From Moraxellaceae bacterium (GTDB lineage: Bacteria > Pseudomonadota > Gammaproteobacteria > Burkholderiales > Rhodocyclaceae): 62,554 nucleotides of DNA. Where the stretch lies: positions 1 to 62,554 of the forward strand of contig JAVHYF010000027.1 in assembly GCA_031119205.1 (NCBI GenBank), in the 5' to 3' direction. Positions 46,440 to 56,414 of this stretch are shown in pieces. Made by a program: the position numbers and the translations under genes. Under the pieces are notes generated by a model. The model searched no databases, was not told the DNA's origin, and worked only from the letters and a program-made list of their open reading frames with translations. Numbering within the stretch: the stretch's first letter is position 1; the number at the start of each line of letters is the position of its first letter.

Positions 46440-47270
46440 TCAGGCGAACAACGCCGCCAGTTGCTGGCCCGGATCCGGCGCGCGCATGAAGGCCTCGCCG
46501 ACCAGGAAGGCATGCACGTCGCGGCCACGCATCAGCGACACATCGTCGCGGCCGAGGATGCCGCTCTCGGTGACGACGATGCGGTCTTCCGGAATGCGCG
46601 CCAGTTGCGACAGCGTGACGTCCAGCGTGACCTCGAAGGTACGCAGGTTACGGTTGTTGATGCCCAGCAAGGGCGTCGTCATCTGCAGGGCGATGTCGAG
46701 TTCGTCGGCAGAGTGAACCTCCACCAACACGCCCATGCCGAGATCATGCGCCAGCTGCTCCAGCTCCAGCAGCTGCGACAGCGCGGCGCGGCTGGTGGAG
46801 CTGTTGACCGTGCCATCCGGTGGCAGGAAGGCCGCCACGATCAGCAGGATGCAATCCGCGCCCATCATGCGGGCCTCGAACACTTGGTAGGCGTCGATGA
46901 TGAAGTCCTTGCGCAGTACCGGCAGGCTGCAGGCTTCGCGTGCCTGCTGCAGGTACTCGGTGGCACCCTGGAAGTACTGGCGGTCGGTCAGCACCGACAG
47001 GCAGGCCGCGCCACCGGCTTCGTAGGAGCGGGCGATGTCGGCCGGCACGAAGTGCTCGCGCAATACGCCCTTCGACGGGCTGGCCTTCTTCACCTCGGCG
47101 ATGACCGCGGCCTTGCCGGCAGCGATCTTCGCGCGCACGGCGCCGACGAAGTCGCGCGGCTCGGCCGCTTCGCGCGCCTCTTCCACGATGTCCTCACGCG
47201 ACAGTTCGCGCTCGGCGGCGGCGATCTCTTCGTGCTTGGTCGCCAGGATTTTCTGCAGGATGTCCGACAT
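46440..47270 (-). CDS. trpC: Indole-3-glycerol phosphate synthase
   Basis: Converts CdRP to indole-3-glycerol phosphate in tryptophan synthesis. The ATG at 47270 gives [16 protein letters not shown], 276 residues; the frame to 47615 runs inside trpD. TIM-barrel landmarks include [17 protein letters not shown] (catalytic Lys/Ser), [24 protein letters not shown] (catalytic Lys), [12 protein letters not shown], and [12 protein letters not shown]. It is a stand-alone enzyme, not fused to trpF. It lies 25 bp after trpD. Confidence 0.96.
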   Translation of the reverse strand: MSDILQKILATKHEEIAAAERELSREDIVEEAREAAEPRDFVGAVRAKIAAGKAAVIAEVKKASPSKGVLREHFVPADIARSYEAGGAACLSVLTDRQYFQGATEYLQQAREACSLPVLRKDFIIDAYQVFEARMMGADCILLIVAAFLPPDGTVNSSTSRAALSQLLELEQLAHDLGMGVLVEVHSADELDIALQMTTPLLGINNRNLRTFEVTLDVTLSQLARIPEDRIVVTESGILGRDDVSLMRGRDVHAFLVGEAFMRAPDPGQQLAALFA

Positions 47271-47295
47271 GCGCTTCTCTATATCCTTGTAGTGC

Positions 47296-48327
47296 TCAGC
47301 TTGCCGCGGTGAATTCGCGGGTGCGTGCCACGAAGGCATCCAGCTTCTTGCGCGCGGCACCGCTGGCAATCGCATCCAGCGCACGCTCGACGCCGTTGCT
47401 GAGCGAGTCGGCCACGCCCGACACATACAGGCTGGCACCGGCGTTGAAGGCGACGATGTCACGCGCGGCCGGCAGTTTGCCGTCCAGCGCACCGAGCACC
47501 ACCGACTTCGACTCCTCCACGTTGGCGACGCGCAGCGTCGAGGACGCATGCAGCGGCAGGCCGACGTCTTCCGGGCTGAGGCGGTACTCGCGCACCTCGC
47601 CGTCACGCAGCTCACCCACCAGCGTCGGCGCGGAGATGGACAGCTCGTCCAGCCCTTCCATGCCGTGCACGATCATGACATTGCGCGCGCCCAGACGTTC
47701 CAGCACCCGCACCTGGATGCCGACCAGATCGGGATGGAAGACGCCCATCACCTGGTTGGCGGCGGTAGCCGGGTTGGTCAGCGGGCCCAGGATGTTGAAG
47801 ATGGTGCGCACACCCAGCTCGCGACGCACCGGCGCGGCGTGCTTCATGGCGGCGTGGTGGTTCGGCGCGAACATGAAGCCCAGGCCGACTTCGTCGATGC
47901 ACTGGCCGACCCGTTCCGGCGTCAGGTTGATGTTGGCGCCCAGCGCTTCCAGTACGTCGGCCGAGCCGGACTGCGAGGACACCGAGCGGCCGCCGTGCTT
48001 GGCGATCTTGGCGCCCGCCGCCGCCGCGACGAACATCGCCGCGGTGGAGATGTTGAAGGTATGCGCGCCGTCACCGCCGGTGCCGCAGGTGTCCACCAGG
48101 TTGCCGGTGTCGGCCACCGGCACCTTGGTGGACAGCTCGCGCATGACGGTGGCCGCGGCGGCAATCTCGCCGATGGTTTCCTTCTTCACGCGCAGGCCGG
48201 TGATGATGGCGCCGATCAGCGTCGGCGACACCTGACCGGACATGATCTGGCGCATCAGGTCGACCATCTCGTCGTGGAAGATCTCGCGATGCTCGATGAC
48301 GCGTTGCAGGGCTTCTTGCGGGCTCAT
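47296..48327 (-). CDS. trpD: Anthranilate phosphoribosyltransferase
   Basis: Adds phosphoribose from PRPP to anthranilate. 343 residues, typical. The PRPP-binding signature [17 protein letters not shown] begins near residue 78, followed by [21 protein letters not shown] and the anthranilate-site HHAAMKH region and [14 protein letters not shown]. The GTG/ATG region overlaps the trpG stop closely (ATG 1 nt downstream of it), so TrpG and TrpD are translated together. They are separate proteins, unlike the fused form in enterobacteria. Confidence 0.97.
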   Translation of the reverse strand: MSPQEALQRVIEHREIFHDEMVDLMRQIMSGQVSPTLIGAIITGLRVKKETIGEIAAAATVMRELSTKVPVADTGNLVDTCGTGGDGAHTFNISTAAMFVAAAAGAKIAKHGGRSVSSQSGSADVLEALGANINLTPERVGQCIDEVGLGFMFAPNHHAAMKHAAPVRRELGVRTIFNILGPLTNPATAANQVMGVFHPDLVGIQVRVLERLGARNVMIVHGMEGLDELSISAPTLVGELRDGEVREYRLSPEDVGLPLHASSTLRVANVEESKSVVLGALDGKLPAARDIVAFNAGASLYVSGVADSLSNGVERALDAIASGAARKKLDAFVARTREFTAAS

Positions 48328-48328
48328 G

Positions 48329-48892
48329 TCAGCGTTCCAGGAAGTTCTTCAGCAGTTGGTGACCGCCTTCGGTCATGATCGACTCGGGGTGGAACTGCAC
48401 GCCCTCGATGTCCAGCGTCTTGTGGCGCACGCCCATGATCTCGCCGTCCTCGGTCCACGCGGTGATGTCCAGGCAGTCCGGACAGGTCTCGCGCTCAATG
48501 GCCAGCGAATGGTAGCGCGTTGCCGTGAAGGGGTTCGGCAACCCTTTGAACACCCCGACGTTCTCGTGCTGGATCGGCGAGGTCTTGCCGTGCATCAGGC
48601 GCTTGGCGTGGATGATCTTTCCACCGAAGGCCGCACCGATGCTCTGGTGGCCGAGGCACACGCCGAGGATAGGCAGCTTGCCGGCGAAGTGCTTGATGGT
48701 GGGCACCGAGATGCCCGCCTCGTTCGGCGAACACGGCCCGGGCGAAATCACGATCTTGTCGGGGCGCATCGCCTCGATCTGCTCCAGCGTGATCTGGTCG
48801 TTGCGGTGCACGCGCACGTCGGCACCCAGCTCGCCGAAGTACTGCACCAGGTTGTAGGTAAAGCTGTCGTAGTTGTCGATCATCAGCAGCAT
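48329..48892 (-). CDS. trpG: Anthranilate synthase glutamine amidotransferase component
   Basis: Releases ammonia from glutamine for anthranilate synthase TrpE; the same family also serves p-aminobenzoate synthase (PabA). 187 residues from ATG 48892 ([19 protein letters not shown]). The catalytic Cys lies in [16 protein letters not shown], and the His/Glu pair in [13 protein letters not shown]. The oxyanion loop is [11 protein letters not shown]. It lies 23 bp after trpE and before trpD, which supports the TrpG role; dual use as PabA is common. Confidence 0.96.
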   Translation of the reverse strand: MLLMIDNYDSFTYNLVQYFGELGADVRVHRNDQITLEQIEAMRPDKIVISPGPCSPNEAGISVPTIKHFAGKLPILGVCLGHQSIGAAFGGKIIHAKRLMHGKTSPIQHENVGVFKGLPNPFTATRYHSLAIERETCPDCLDITAWTEDGEIMGVRHKTLDIEGVQFHPESIMTEGGHQLLKNFLER

Positions 48893-48915
48893 GGCAGGCT
48901 CCAATTCTTTGAGGC

Positions 48916-50403
48916 TTATTCGATTCGGGTATCGAGACCGGATTCCGCGATCTCGGCGGCGCGCAGCACGGCGCGGGCCTTGTTCAGCGTTTCCTGCCAT
49001 TCCGAATCGGGGTTGGAGTCGGCGACGATGCCGGCGCCGGCCTGCACGTGCAGCACACCGTCCTTGATGACGCCGGTGCGGATCGCGATCGCTACGTCCA
49101 GGTCGCCATCGAAGCCCAGGTAGCCGACCGCGCCGGCATAGATGCCGCGCTTGGTGGGCTCCAGTTCGTCGATGATTTCCATCGCGCGCACCTTGGGCGC
49201 GCCGCTGACCGTGCCGGCCGGGAAGGTGGCGCGCAGCACGGCGAGGGCCGCCGCGCGATGGTCGGTGCCCTTGGGCAGCGTACCTTCCACGTTGGACACG
49301 ATGTGCATGACGTGGGAGTAGCGCTCGATGGTGAAGCGGTCGGTCACCTTCACGCTGCCGGTGGCGGCAACGCGACCGATGTCGTTGCGACCGAGATCGA
49401 GCAGTTGCAGGTGCTCGGCCAGCTCCTTCTGGTCGGCCAGCAGGTCGGCCTCCAGCGCGAGGTCTTCCTCGTGCGTGGCGCCGCGCTTGCGGGTGCCGGC
49501 GATGGGGCGCACGGTGACGGTGTCGTCCTCCACCTTGACGAGGATCTCCGGCGAGGCGCCGACGATGTGGAAGTCCTCGAAGTTGAAGAAGAACATGTAG
49601 GGGCTGGGGTTCAGCGCACGCAGCGCGCGGTACAGCTGCATCGGGCTGGCGGCGATCGGCTTGCTCATGCGCTGGGACAGCACCACCTGCATGATGTCGC
49701 CTTCGACGATGTATTCCTTGGCGCGCAACACGGCGGCCTTGAAGGCCTCCTCGCCGAAGCCGGACACCGCAGGCTTCGATTCGGCGCGCACGTCGGCGGG
49801 AATCGTCACCGGCTCGCGCAGCTTGCCGAGCAGTGTCTTCAGGCGCGCCTGCGCCTTCTTGTAGGCGCCCGGCACTTCCGGCTCGGCATACACCACCAGG
49901 GTCAGCTTGCCGGACAGGTTGTCGACGATGGCGATCTCTTCCGACAGCAGCAGCGCGATGTCGGGCACGTCCAGTTCGTCATTGGGCTGATGCTTGGCCA
50001 GCTTCGACTCGATGTAGCGCACGGTGTCGTAGCCGAAGGCGCCGACCAGGCCACCGCAGTAGCGCGGCAGGCCATCGCGCGGCGGCACCTTGATGCGTTG
50101 CATGAACTCGCCGACGTAGGCCAGCGGATCGCCGTAGTCGCGGCGCTCCACGATGTGATCGTTGGCGATCAGCAGCACGCTGCGGCCACGCACCTCGATG
50201 CGGGTATGGGCGCGCAGGCCGATGATGGAATAGCGGCCGAAACGCTCACCGCCCTGCACGGACTCCAGCAGGTAGGTGTAGGGCTCGTTGGCCAGCTTGA
50301 GGTAGATCGACAGCGGCGTGTCGAGGTCGGCGAAGGTCTGGAGGGTCAGGGGGATGCGGTTGTAGCCCTGCCCGGCCAGCGCCAGGAATTCAGCTTCGGT
50401 CAT
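48916..50403 (-). CDS. trpE: Anthranilate synthase component I
   Basis: Makes anthranilate from chorismate with ammonia from TrpG. 495 residues from ATG 50403, preceded by GGAG; a frame extending to 50436 adds 11 residues without support. The N-terminal regulatory part has [19 protein letters not shown], which includes the LLES tryptophan-feedback-binding motif. The chorismate-binding part has [45 protein letters not shown] and [20 protein letters not shown]. No trp leader peptide with Trp codons was seen upstream. Confidence 0.97.
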   Translation of the reverse strand: MTEAEFLALAGQGYNRIPLTLQTFADLDTPLSIYLKLANEPYTYLLESVQGGERFGRYSIIGLRAHTRIEVRGRSVLLIANDHIVERRDYGDPLAYVGEFMQRIKVPPRDGLPRYCGGLVGAFGYDTVRYIESKLAKHQPNDELDVPDIALLLSEEIAIVDNLSGKLTLVVYAEPEVPGAYKKAQARLKTLLGKLREPVTIPADVRAESKPAVSGFGEEAFKAAVLRAKEYIVEGDIMQVVLSQRMSKPIAASPMQLYRALRALNPSPYMFFFNFEDFHIVGASPEILVKVEDDTVTVRPIAGTRKRGATHEEDLALEADLLADQKELAEHLQLLDLGRNDIGRVAATGSVKVTDRFTIERYSHVMHIVSNVEGTLPKGTDHRAAALAVLRATFPAGTVSGAPKVRAMEIIDELEPTKRGIYAGAVGYLGFDGDLDVAIAIRTGVIKDGVLHVQAGAGIVADSNPDSEWQETLNKARAVLRAAEIAESGLDTRIE

Positions 50404-50560
50404 GATGACTCCAAGTGCGTGTTCTTCTTGCGACAACGGGTGTTGCGGCGCGCAGCCCGCGCCGGCGGCTCAGGAACGAGCGCGCCACGAGTACCCGACG
50501 CGCTGCCAGCTGAGGGCGGCGCGGTTCGGGAAACTCCCCTTTCCGCAGAACAGGCTCTTG
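50404..50560. other. Spacer between gph and trpE
   Basis: 157 bp on the transcribed strand before trpE. I see neither a Trp-rich leader ORF nor an obvious attenuator hairpin. Confidence 0.4.
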
Positions 50561-51259
50561 TCAGTCACAGGATGCTTTCACGCTTGAGCCGGGCTCCGGG
50601 CCGAAAAGGCCGGTCAACTCGGCGAGCGCTGATACTAGCCTGTCGCAAGGAATGCTGTCTACGGGCTGCCCTTCGCTGTAGCCGTAGCTCACCAGCACCA
50701 GCCGGATGCCTGCTGCGTGGGCCGCCTGGGCGTCGTTCGCGGAGTCGCCGACCATCACCGCATCGGCCGCTGCGATGCCCAGTTGCTCACAGGCATGCCA
50801 CAGGGGTTCGGGCTGCGGTTTCTTCTGCGGCAGGGTGTCGCCGCTGACGATGGCGTCGAGGAATTCCGCCAAGCCGAGCTGGCGCAGCAGCGGTTCGGTG
50901 AATTCGGCCGCCTTGTTGGTCACGCAAGCGAGGCTGAAGCCACGTGCGTGCAGGGTCTGCAGGGTTTCGCGGGCGTGTGGATAGGCAAACGCGCGGCGGC
51001 CGTTCACGGCGGCGTAATGCCGTTTGAAGACCGCCAGCGCCGCGTCCAGCCGCGCCTGATCGACCGGCGGCCGGTCCACCGTCAGCGCGCGCTCCACCAG
51101 CACGCCCAGACCCTTGCCGATGAAACGACCGACCTCTTCGTCGCTACGCGGCGGCTCGCCCAGTTCCGCCAGCATCGCGCGGGTGGCATCGGCGAGATCC
51201 GGCACCGCATCGACCAGGGTGCCGTCCAGGTCGAACAGCACCGCACGGCAAGCCAGCAT
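50561..51259 (-). CDS. gph: Phosphoglycolate phosphatase (HAD family)
   Basis: Dephosphorylates 2-phosphoglycolate, a metabolite repair role. 232 residues from ATG 51259, whose first base is the last base of the rpe stop; a TTG one codon earlier is less likely. The HAD motifs are intact: AVLFDLDGTLVDAVPDL (nucleophile Asp), CVTNKAAEFTEPLL (motif II), the conserved Lys in LPQKKPQPEPL, and VMVGDSANDAQAAHAAGI. Placement between rpe and trpE is the classical proteobacterial order. Confidence 0.94.
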   Translation of the reverse strand: MLACRAVLFDLDGTLVDAVPDLADATRAMLAELGEPPRSDEEVGRFIGKGLGVLVERALTVDRPPVDQARLDAALAVFKRHYAAVNGRRAFAYPHARETLQTLHARGFSLACVTNKAAEFTEPLLRQLGLAEFLDAIVSGDTLPQKKPQPEPLWHACEQLGIAAADAVMVGDSANDAQAAHAAGIRLVLVSYGYSEGQPVDSIPCDRLVSALAELTGLFGPEPGSSVKASCD

Positions 51260-51960
51260 CAAACCTTGCCCAGCTCGCTACGCAGGGCGGCGATGACGGA
51301 GTCGTAGTGGTGCGGATCGCTGTCCTTCGCCGCGCCGAACACGGCAGAGCCAGCCACGAAGGTGTCGGCGCCAGCGCGGGCGATCTCGGCGATGTTGTCG
51401 GTCTTCACGCCGCCGTCCACCTCCAGCAGGATGCGCTTGCCGGTCTGCGCCTCGTAGGCATCGAAGCGTTCGCGCACCGCACGCAGCTTGTCCAGTGTGG
51501 AGGGGATGAAGCTCTGGCCGCCGAAGCCGGGGTTCACCGACATCAGCATCACGATGTCCAGCTTGTCCATCACGTGGTCCAGCCAGTTCAGCGGCGTGGC
51601 CGGATTGAACACCAGGCCGGCCATGCAGCCCTGGTCACGGATCAGCTGGAGCGTGCGATCGACGTGGCGCGAGGCTTCCGGGTGGAAGGTGATGACATCG
51701 GCGCCGGCCTTGGCGAACATGGGCACCAGCGCGTCCACCGGCTCCACCATCAGGTGCACGTCGATCTTCGCCTGCGTGTGCGGGCGGATCGCCTGGCACA
51801 CCAGCGGACCAACCGTGAGATTCGGGACATAATGGTTGTCCATCACGTCGAAGTGCAGCCAGTCCGCACCCGCCGCAATGACGTTGCGGACTTCCTCGCC
51901 CAGGCGGGCGAAGTCGGCGGAGAGCAGGCTGGGGGCTATGCGGTAGGTCGGTCTGGACAT
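51259..51960 (-). CDS. rpe: Ribulose-phosphate 3-epimerase
   Basis: Interconverts ribulose-5-phosphate and xylulose-5-phosphate. 233 residues from ATG 51960 ([17 protein letters not shown]); the upstream in-frame extension to 52050 is not conserved and runs through the leader repeats. TIM-barrel landmarks: [17 protein letters not shown] (metal-binding His/Asp), [30 protein letters not shown], and [12 protein letters not shown] with [12 protein letters not shown]. It is the first gene of the rpe-gph-trpEGDC-tamB run and is divergent from apaG. Confidence 0.96.
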   Translation of the reverse strand: MSRPTYRIAPSLLSADFARLGEEVRNVIAAGADWLHFDVMDNHYVPNLTVGPLVCQAIRPHTQAKIDVHLMVEPVDALVPMFAKAGADVITFHPEASRHVDRTLQLIRDQGCMAGLVFNPATPLNWLDHVMDKLDIVMLMSVNPGFGGQSFIPSTLDKLRAVRERFDAYEAQTGKRILLEVDGGVKTDNIAEIARAGADTFVAGSAVFGAAKDSDPHHYDSVIAALRSELGKV

Positions 51961-51970
51961 GATGCGAAGT

Positions 51971-51994
51971 CTTGATTGCTTGAGTTCTTGAATT
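51971..51994 (-). repeat. Triple 8-bp repeat in the rpe leader
   Basis: CTTGATTG-CTTGAGTT-CTTGAATT, three CTTGANNN units in exact 8-bp steps, ending 10 bp before the rpe ATG on its transcribed strand (TCAAG repeated). It takes the place where a Shine-Dalgarno would be expected; none is visible. Confidence 0.5.
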
Positions 51995-52072
51995 GCGTGA
52001 AATGAAGCTGGAGCGGCAGGCGCGGATGTTCGCCGTCGCCACCCCGCCATTTTCCACTACCGGAGCGTGCTT

Positions 52073-52450
52073 GTGAGCAGCCACTACAAGATCGAGGTCG
52101 AAGCCAAGGCCCAGTTCATCGAGGAGCAATCCGATGCGGACGCGGGGCGCTACGTGTTCTCGTACCACATCCGCATCCGCAACGCGGGCGACGTGGCCGC
52201 CCAGCTCATCAGCCGGCACTGGATCATCACCGACGCAGACGGCGAGGTGCAGGAAGTCCAGGGCATGGGCGTGATCGGCGAACAGCCTACCCTGCAGCCG
52301 GGTGAATCCTTCGAATACAGCAGCGGGTGCTCGCTGGGCACGCCCTTCGGCACCATGCACGGCACTTACCAGATGCAGGCGGCGGACGGGCATCGCTTCG
52401 ACGCCGAGATTCCCCAGTTCTCGCTGCTCGGCCCGCGCGTCCTGCACTGA
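52073..52450 (+). CDS. apaG: ApaG family protein
   Basis: A 125-residue small beta-sandwich protein (fibronectin-III-like) associated with Co2+/Mg2+ resistance in enterobacteria; its molecular role is not settled. GTG 52073 is preferred because GGAG ends 8 nt before it; a GTG two codons earlier touches that GGAG directly. Conserved ApaG blocks: RYVFSYHIRIRNAG, SRHWIITDADGEVQEVQGMGVIGEQP, LQPGESFEYSSGC and GTPFGTMHGTYQM. Divergent from rpe, and followed by an intrinsic terminator. Confidence 0.95.
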   Translation: MSSHYKIEVEAKAQFIEEQSDADAGRYVFSYHIRIRNAGDVAAQLISRHWIITDADGEVQEVQGMGVIGEQPTLQPGESFEYSSGCSLGTPFGTMHGTYQMQAADGHRFDAEIPQFSLLGPRVLH

Positions 52451-52493
52451 GCCGCACAGCCAGAGCATTTGCCCTGGCGCAGCAGCAAAGAAA

Positions 52494-52521
52494 AAGGCCC
52501 CGTGCCAATGCACGGGGCCTT
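52494..52521 (+). terminator. Intrinsic terminator after apaG
   Basis: AAGGCCCCGTGC (52494-52505), CAAT loop, exact complement 52510-52521, then TCTCTTT. Confidence 0.88.
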
Positions 52522-52689
52522 CTCTTTCCAACTCTCTCCTCCGACCGCGCTTGATGTCCTCCAAGCTCTCTACGGAGCCGTCCGCCTGTTCTTCGTCCCG
52601 GGTTGCCGCCCGGGTTTAGTTGGCGGTTCGATCAAACTTTGAGCAATAGTGTCGGATGGGTCAATCTGCGTCGCACAAATTCCGGCGTT
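52522..52689. other. Gap between apaG and the PEP-CTERM gene
   Basis: 168 bp between convergent genes beyond the apaG terminator. No further gene and no clear minus-strand terminator were seen. Confidence 0.4.
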
Positions 52690-53319
52690 TCACTGCGCGC
52701 GGTTACGACGGCGCGCAGCGTAACCGAGCAGGCCTGCAGCCAGCAGGGCCAGCGAAGCGGGTTCCGGCACGTTGTTGGTCGGCGCAGTCGGCACCACGGT
52801 GTCGATCGTGATCGAACCGACGTAGAAGTCCGAGTCATTGCTGTTGGTACCGCCCACAGCCTTGATGCGGAACCACGAACCGATGGCATCCGGGTTCACG
52901 TCGAAGTTGAACGGGTTGGAGACGCTACCCAGCGGGCTGACGGTCAGACTGTTGGTCAACGAACCCAGGCCCCAGCTCAGCTCGAAGCCATCCACGGCGT
53001 CGATCGAGGTCAGGACGAAGCTGGTCAGCGCAACCGGCGCGGTGAACTTGAACAGCAGCCATTCGCCATCTGCATCGGGTGGCGAGTTGTTGACGTGGCC
53101 CTGACCCTGGCCCTGGACACCCAGACCGCCGGAATTCTCGACGATGGAGCCCGGTGCGGAATCAACATCCAGCAGGACACCGCCCACCGTCATCTTGCCG
53201 TCGTTGTCCAGCGGGTTGCTGGTGCGGAAGTTGAAAGTGACCGGAACGGCCTGGGCAGCGGCGCTGGCGACCAGGATGGTGGCCAGCAAGGTGGAACGAA
53301 CCACGGTAGCGACAGACAT
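52690..53319 (-). CDS. PEP-CTERM sorting domain protein
   Basis: A 209-residue exported protein of unknown function. The signal peptide ends AAAQA (about residue 24). The body is beta-rich, Gly/Asn/Ser-rich, with no known catalytic motif. The C-terminus is a textbook PEP-CTERM tripartite signal: VPEP, a hydrophobic stretch (ASLALLAAGLLGYA) and an ARRRNR basic tail. Such proteins are processed by exosortase EpsH/XrtA-type enzymes in exopolysaccharide-producing bacteria; none is in this window. GGGAGAG precedes the ATG. A sigma-54-type promoter lies just upstream, as known for this class of gene in related organisms. Confidence 0.9.
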   Translation of the reverse strand: MSVATVVRSTLLATILVASAAAQAVPVTFNFRTSNPLDNDGKMTVGGVLLDVDSAPGSIVENSGGLGVQGQGQGHVNNSPPDADGEWLLFKFTAPVALTSFVLTSIDAVDGFELSWGLGSLTNSLTVSPLGSVSNPFNFDVNPDAIGSWFRIKAVGGTNSNDSDFYVGSITIDTVVPTAPTNNVPEPASLALLAAGLLGYAARRRNRAQ

Positions 53320-53359
53320 CTAGCTCTCCCTGTGTTTTTTTGAACAGACGGGAGGGCTT

Positions 53360-53377
53360 TAGCAAGGCGCGGACCAA
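53360..53377 (-). promoter_or_regulatory. Sigma-54-type (-24/-12) promoter of the PEP-CTERM gene
   Basis: On the minus strand TTGGTCCGCGCCTTGCTA, with GG and GC separated by exactly 10 nt as in the TTGGCAC-N5-TTGC consensus. The predicted start near 53350 leaves a leader of about 31 nt. Control of PEP-CTERM genes by RpoN with PrsK/PrsR is established in related floc-forming bacteria. The AT-rich 100 bp upstream (53385-53470) could hold the activator site. Confidence 0.7.
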
Positions 53378-53502
53378 TTCAGGAAAGTTTTTCCATCTCA
53401 AAGACTTAAGCGATCTTATTGACAGAAATATTTCCTCAAAATCACCAAAATCGTCAAACCTGCCGACAGTGATTTATTTCACGCTGGCCCGCGCCAACCG
53501 GA

Positions 53503-54741
53503 TCAGCTGCGGTAGTCCGCGTTGATCTTCACGTAGTCGTAGGAGAAGTCGCAGGTATAGACCTCGGCTGCATCGTTGCCGCGCGCCAGGTCGACACGAA
53601 CGGTGATCTCGGCGTTCTTCATGATGCGGGCGCCGGCGTCTTCCACGTAGCTCACCGCACGGCCGCCCTTCTCCGCCACCAGCACCTCCTCACCACCGCC
53701 GCCCAGCCAGACGCGCAGGGTGTTCACGTCCAGGTCGTTCACGCCGGCATAGCCGATGGCGGCCAGGATGCGGCCGAGGTTGGGGTCGGAGGCGAAGAAC
53801 GCGGTCTTGACCAGCGGGGAGTGGGCGACTGCATAAGCGACCTGGCGGCATTCGTCGCGGCTCTTGCCGCCGCCGACGGCGATGGTCATGAACTTGGTGG
53901 CACCTTCGCCGTCGCGCACGATGGCCTGGGCCAGCCACACGGAAAGCTCGACCACCGCGTCGCGCAGGGCCTTGTATTCCGCGCTGGCGGCGTCGCTGAT
54001 CGGGGCACCACCGGCTGCGCCAGTGGCGATCAGGATGAAGCTGTCGTTGGTGGAGGTGTCACCGTCGATGGTGATGCTGTTGAAGGACAAGTCGGCCGCT
54101 TCGCGCACCAGTGCTTCGGTCAGCGCCTGCGACAGCGGCGCATCCGTGGCGACGTAGCCCAGCATGGTGGCCATGTTGGGGCGGATCATGCCGGCGCCCT
54201 TGCTCATGCCGGTCAGTGTGTAAGTCTGGCCGCCGATCTTCACCTGGCGCGAGGCGCACTTGGGCTGGGTGTCGGTGGTCATGATGCCGTGGCAGGCGTC
54301 ATACCAGCCGTCGGCCTTCAGCGCGGCCTTCGCAGCCGGCAGGCCCGCGACGAGACGATCCATCGGCAGATGTTCGAGGATGACGCCGGTGGAAAACGGC
54401 AGCACCTGCTCCGCCTTCACACCGAGTTGCTCTGCCACTGCGGCACAGGTGGCGCGCGCATTGGACAGGCCCAGCTCGCCGGTACCGGCGTTGGCGATGC
54501 CGGTGTTCACCACCAGCGCGCGGATGTCACCGCTGGCGAGGTGGGTCTTGCAGACCTGTACGGGCGCTGCGCAGAAACGGTTGAGCGTGAACACGCCGGC
54601 CACGGCGCTGCCAGCAGCCAGTTCGATCAAGGTCAGGTCGCGGCGGTTGGCCTTGCGGATGCCCGCCTCCGTCACACCCAGGCGCACACCGGCGACGGGC
54701 AGGAGTTGATCGGCAACGGGCAGGGGCAGATTCACGGGCAT
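53503..54741 (-). CDS. argJ: Bifunctional ornithine acetyltransferase / N-acetylglutamate synthase
   Basis: Recycles the acetyl group in arginine synthesis. 412 residues from ATG 54741 ([22 protein letters not shown]) after GAGGAAG. The autocleavage site is recognisable in [21 protein letters not shown], where the Thr of the ATML tetrapeptide becomes the nucleophile of the beta chain. [14 protein letters not shown] and the [15 protein letters not shown] block are conserved, as is the C-terminal [15 protein letters not shown]. The upstream in-frame extension to 54825 is unsupported. Confidence 0.96.
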   Translation of the reverse strand: MPVNLPLPVADQLLPVAGVRLGVTEAGIRKANRRDLTLIELAAGSAVAGVFTLNRFCAAPVQVCKTHLASGDIRALVVNTGIANAGTGELGLSNARATCAAVAEQLGVKAEQVLPFSTGVILEHLPMDRLVAGLPAAKAALKADGWYDACHGIMTTDTQPKCASRQVKIGGQTYTLTGMSKGAGMIRPNMATMLGYVATDAPLSQALTEALVREAADLSFNSITIDGDTSTNDSFILIATGAAGGAPISDAASAEYKALRDAVVELSVWLAQAIVRDGEGATKFMTIAVGGGKSRDECRQVAYAVAHSPLVKTAFFASDPNLGRILAAIGYAGVNDLDVNTLRVWLGGGGEEVLVAEKGGRAVSYVEDAGARIMKNAEITVRVDLARGNDAAEVYTCDFSYDYVKINADYRS

Positions 54742-54817
54742 GGTGCTTCCTCGCAGATGATCGACACCCGGACCGTCATCGGCCCGGACGTGGGAAGCGC
54801 GCATTGTAGCGGCTGCA

Positions 54818-54851
54818 CATGACAAGGGCCGCGCGTGCGGCCCTTGTCATG
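54818..54851 (-). terminator. 15-bp perfect hairpin after the GH53 gene
   Basis: CATGACAAGGGCCGC and its complement (54837-54851) around GCGT, 22 bp past the GH53 stop and upstream of argJ. There is no T tract, so termination strength is uncertain. Confidence 0.6.
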
Positions 54852-54873
54852 TCCTCGACTGTTCACCGTCAGC

Positions 54874-56277
54874 TCATTGCTGATAGGCGCACTTGTTGGG
54901 ATTGCCGCCAGGATCGCTACCGAATGCCGAGACGGTACAGGCGATGCTGCTGCCCACGCCGACGTACTTCGCCACCCACTTGCCCTTGCGACCGAAGGCC
55001 ACCCAGCCCGTTCCCTTGCTGACGTTGCAGGTGCCGCCGAGTTCGGCGCACTTGCTGAAGCCGCTGGGGTAATCACCCGTGCCGCCCAGCACCGGCGCGC
55101 CGCCCGAGGAGCTGCTCGACGAGGAGGACGAAGAAGAGGAGGACGACGTGGAGCTCGACGAGCTGGAACTGGAAGAGCTGCTGGAAGAACTCGACGACGA
55201 ACTGCTCGACGATGAGCTGGAGGACGAACTCGAAGAAGAGCTTGATGACGACGAGGAGGACGAAGAAGAGGATGAGCCTTCCAGGAAGGCATCCATCGCC
55301 ACCGACGGCCGTCCGTTGTCCTGCCAGGCCGCCTTGCCGTAGCCCTTCCACATGCCGTAGGCCTGCGGCTCCCAGTAGAAGACGCCCAGCGCGCCAGCCG
55401 AACGCGCCTTGCTCAGGATGTCCTGGATGAAGGCACGGCTGGTCGTCGCGGCAGCGGCTTCCATGCCAATCTCCACGATCATCACGTCCTTGCCGTAGCG
55501 CGACTTCATGTCACGCATGTTGGACAACGCCTGGCTGTTCAACGTCGGCCAGTCGCTGGTCGTCGGGTACAGCGACATGCCGATGACGTCCCAGCGCGCG
55601 CCGTTGTTCTTCAGGCCGTCGAACATCCAGCGGAACAGCGAATTGTCGTAAGCGTTCGACAGGTGCACGATGACCTTGGCGTTCGGGAACACTTCCTTGG
55701 TGGCGTCGTAACCGCTATTCACCAGCCACGCGAAGTTGCGCATGTTGGCCGACGCCCTGCCCTGCTCCCACAGCATGCCGTTGTTGGTTTCGTTGCCGAC
55801 CTGCACCCACTCCGGCGTGATGCCGTTGGACTTCAGCGTGTTCAGCACGTCACGCGTGTGGCTCCACACATCGTTCATGAGCTGCTCGAAGGAGTGGCTG
55901 CTCCACGCCGCAGGCTTGTTCTGCTGGCCCGGATCCGCCCAGGAATCGCTGTAGTGGAAGTCGATCATGATGCGCAGCCCTGCGGCCTTCGCGCGCTTGG
56001 CCTTCGCCACCACATCGTTCACGCCGTTCCAGCCGCCTTGTGGATTGACCCACACGCGCAGGCGCACGGCGTTGACGCCGTGGTCCTTCAGTATCTGCAG
56101 TACGTCCTGCTGCGAGCCGCCGTCGCTGTAGAAGCGCGTACCGGCTGCTTCCTGCTCGGTGATCCAGCTCACGTCCGCGCCCTTGGCGAACTGTGCGGCC
56201 GCTTCACCGCTCAGCAAGCCGAAGCTCAGCCCCAGGCAGGCGGTGGCACGCAAAGCCTGCGAAAGAAATCGATTCAT
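54874..56277 (-). CDS. Secreted GH53 arabinogalactan endo-beta-1,4-galactanase with poly-Ser linker and C-terminal four-Cys module
   Basis: A 467-residue exported galactanase predicted to cut beta-1,4-galactan side chains of rhamnogalacturonan I. The signal peptide ends EAAA (residue 28). GH53 domain at about 30-330: GADVSWITEQEAAG, VRLRVWVNPQGG and FHYSDSWADPGQQ. The acid/base Glu is in WVQVGNETNNGML and the nucleophile Glu in VMIVEIGME. A Ser linker at about 334-392 joins the C-terminal four-Cys module (DYPSGFSKCAELGGTCNV, WVAFGRKGKW, NKCAYQQ). The module order is inverted compared with the pectin-backbone enzymes. ATG follows AGGAGACAGGAC. Confidence 0.94.
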   Translation of the reverse strand: MNRFLSQALRATACLGLSFGLLSGEAAAQFAKGADVSWITEQEAAGTRFYSDGGSQQDVLQILKDHGVNAVRLRVWVNPQGGWNGVNDVVAKAKRAKAAGLRIMIDFHYSDSWADPGQQNKPAAWSSHSFEQLMNDVWSHTRDVLNTLKSNGITPEWVQVGNETNNGMLWEQGRASANMRNFAWLVNSGYDATKEVFPNAKVIVHLSNAYDNSLFRWMFDGLKNNGARWDVIGMSLYPTTSDWPTLNSQALSNMRDMKSRYGKDVMIVEIGMEAAAATTSRAFIQDILSKARSAGALGVFYWEPQAYGMWKGYGKAAWQDNGRPSVAMDAFLEGSSSSSSSSSSSSSSSSSSSSSSSSSSSSSSSSSSSSSSSSSSTSSSSSSSSSSSSSSGGAPVLGGTGDYPSGFSKCAELGGTCNVSKGTGWVAFGRKGKWVAKYVGVGSSIACTVSAFGSDPGGNPNKCAYQQ

Positions 56278-56356
56278 GTCCTGTCTCCTTGTCCGTGCTT
56301 GTACTGGCGTGCTTCATCGCAGTTCTCCGCTGGAAACACTGCACGTCACGCTCAAC

Positions 56357-56386
56357 GCACTCGGGCCGCATGTGCGGCCCGAGTGC
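56357..56386 (-). other. GC-rich hairpin between GH53 and GH43 genes
   Basis: GCACTCGGGCCGC (56357-56369) and its exact complement with a 4-nt loop, without a T tract. Of the same kind as the other hairpins in these islands. Confidence 0.5.
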
Positions 56387-56414
56387 TTCTATCAAAGGTC
56401 GTTCAGACGCCGGC

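Noticed and set aside
50404-50560. Tryptophan attenuator before trpE
   Set aside because: No leader ORF with Trp codons and no competing hairpins were found.
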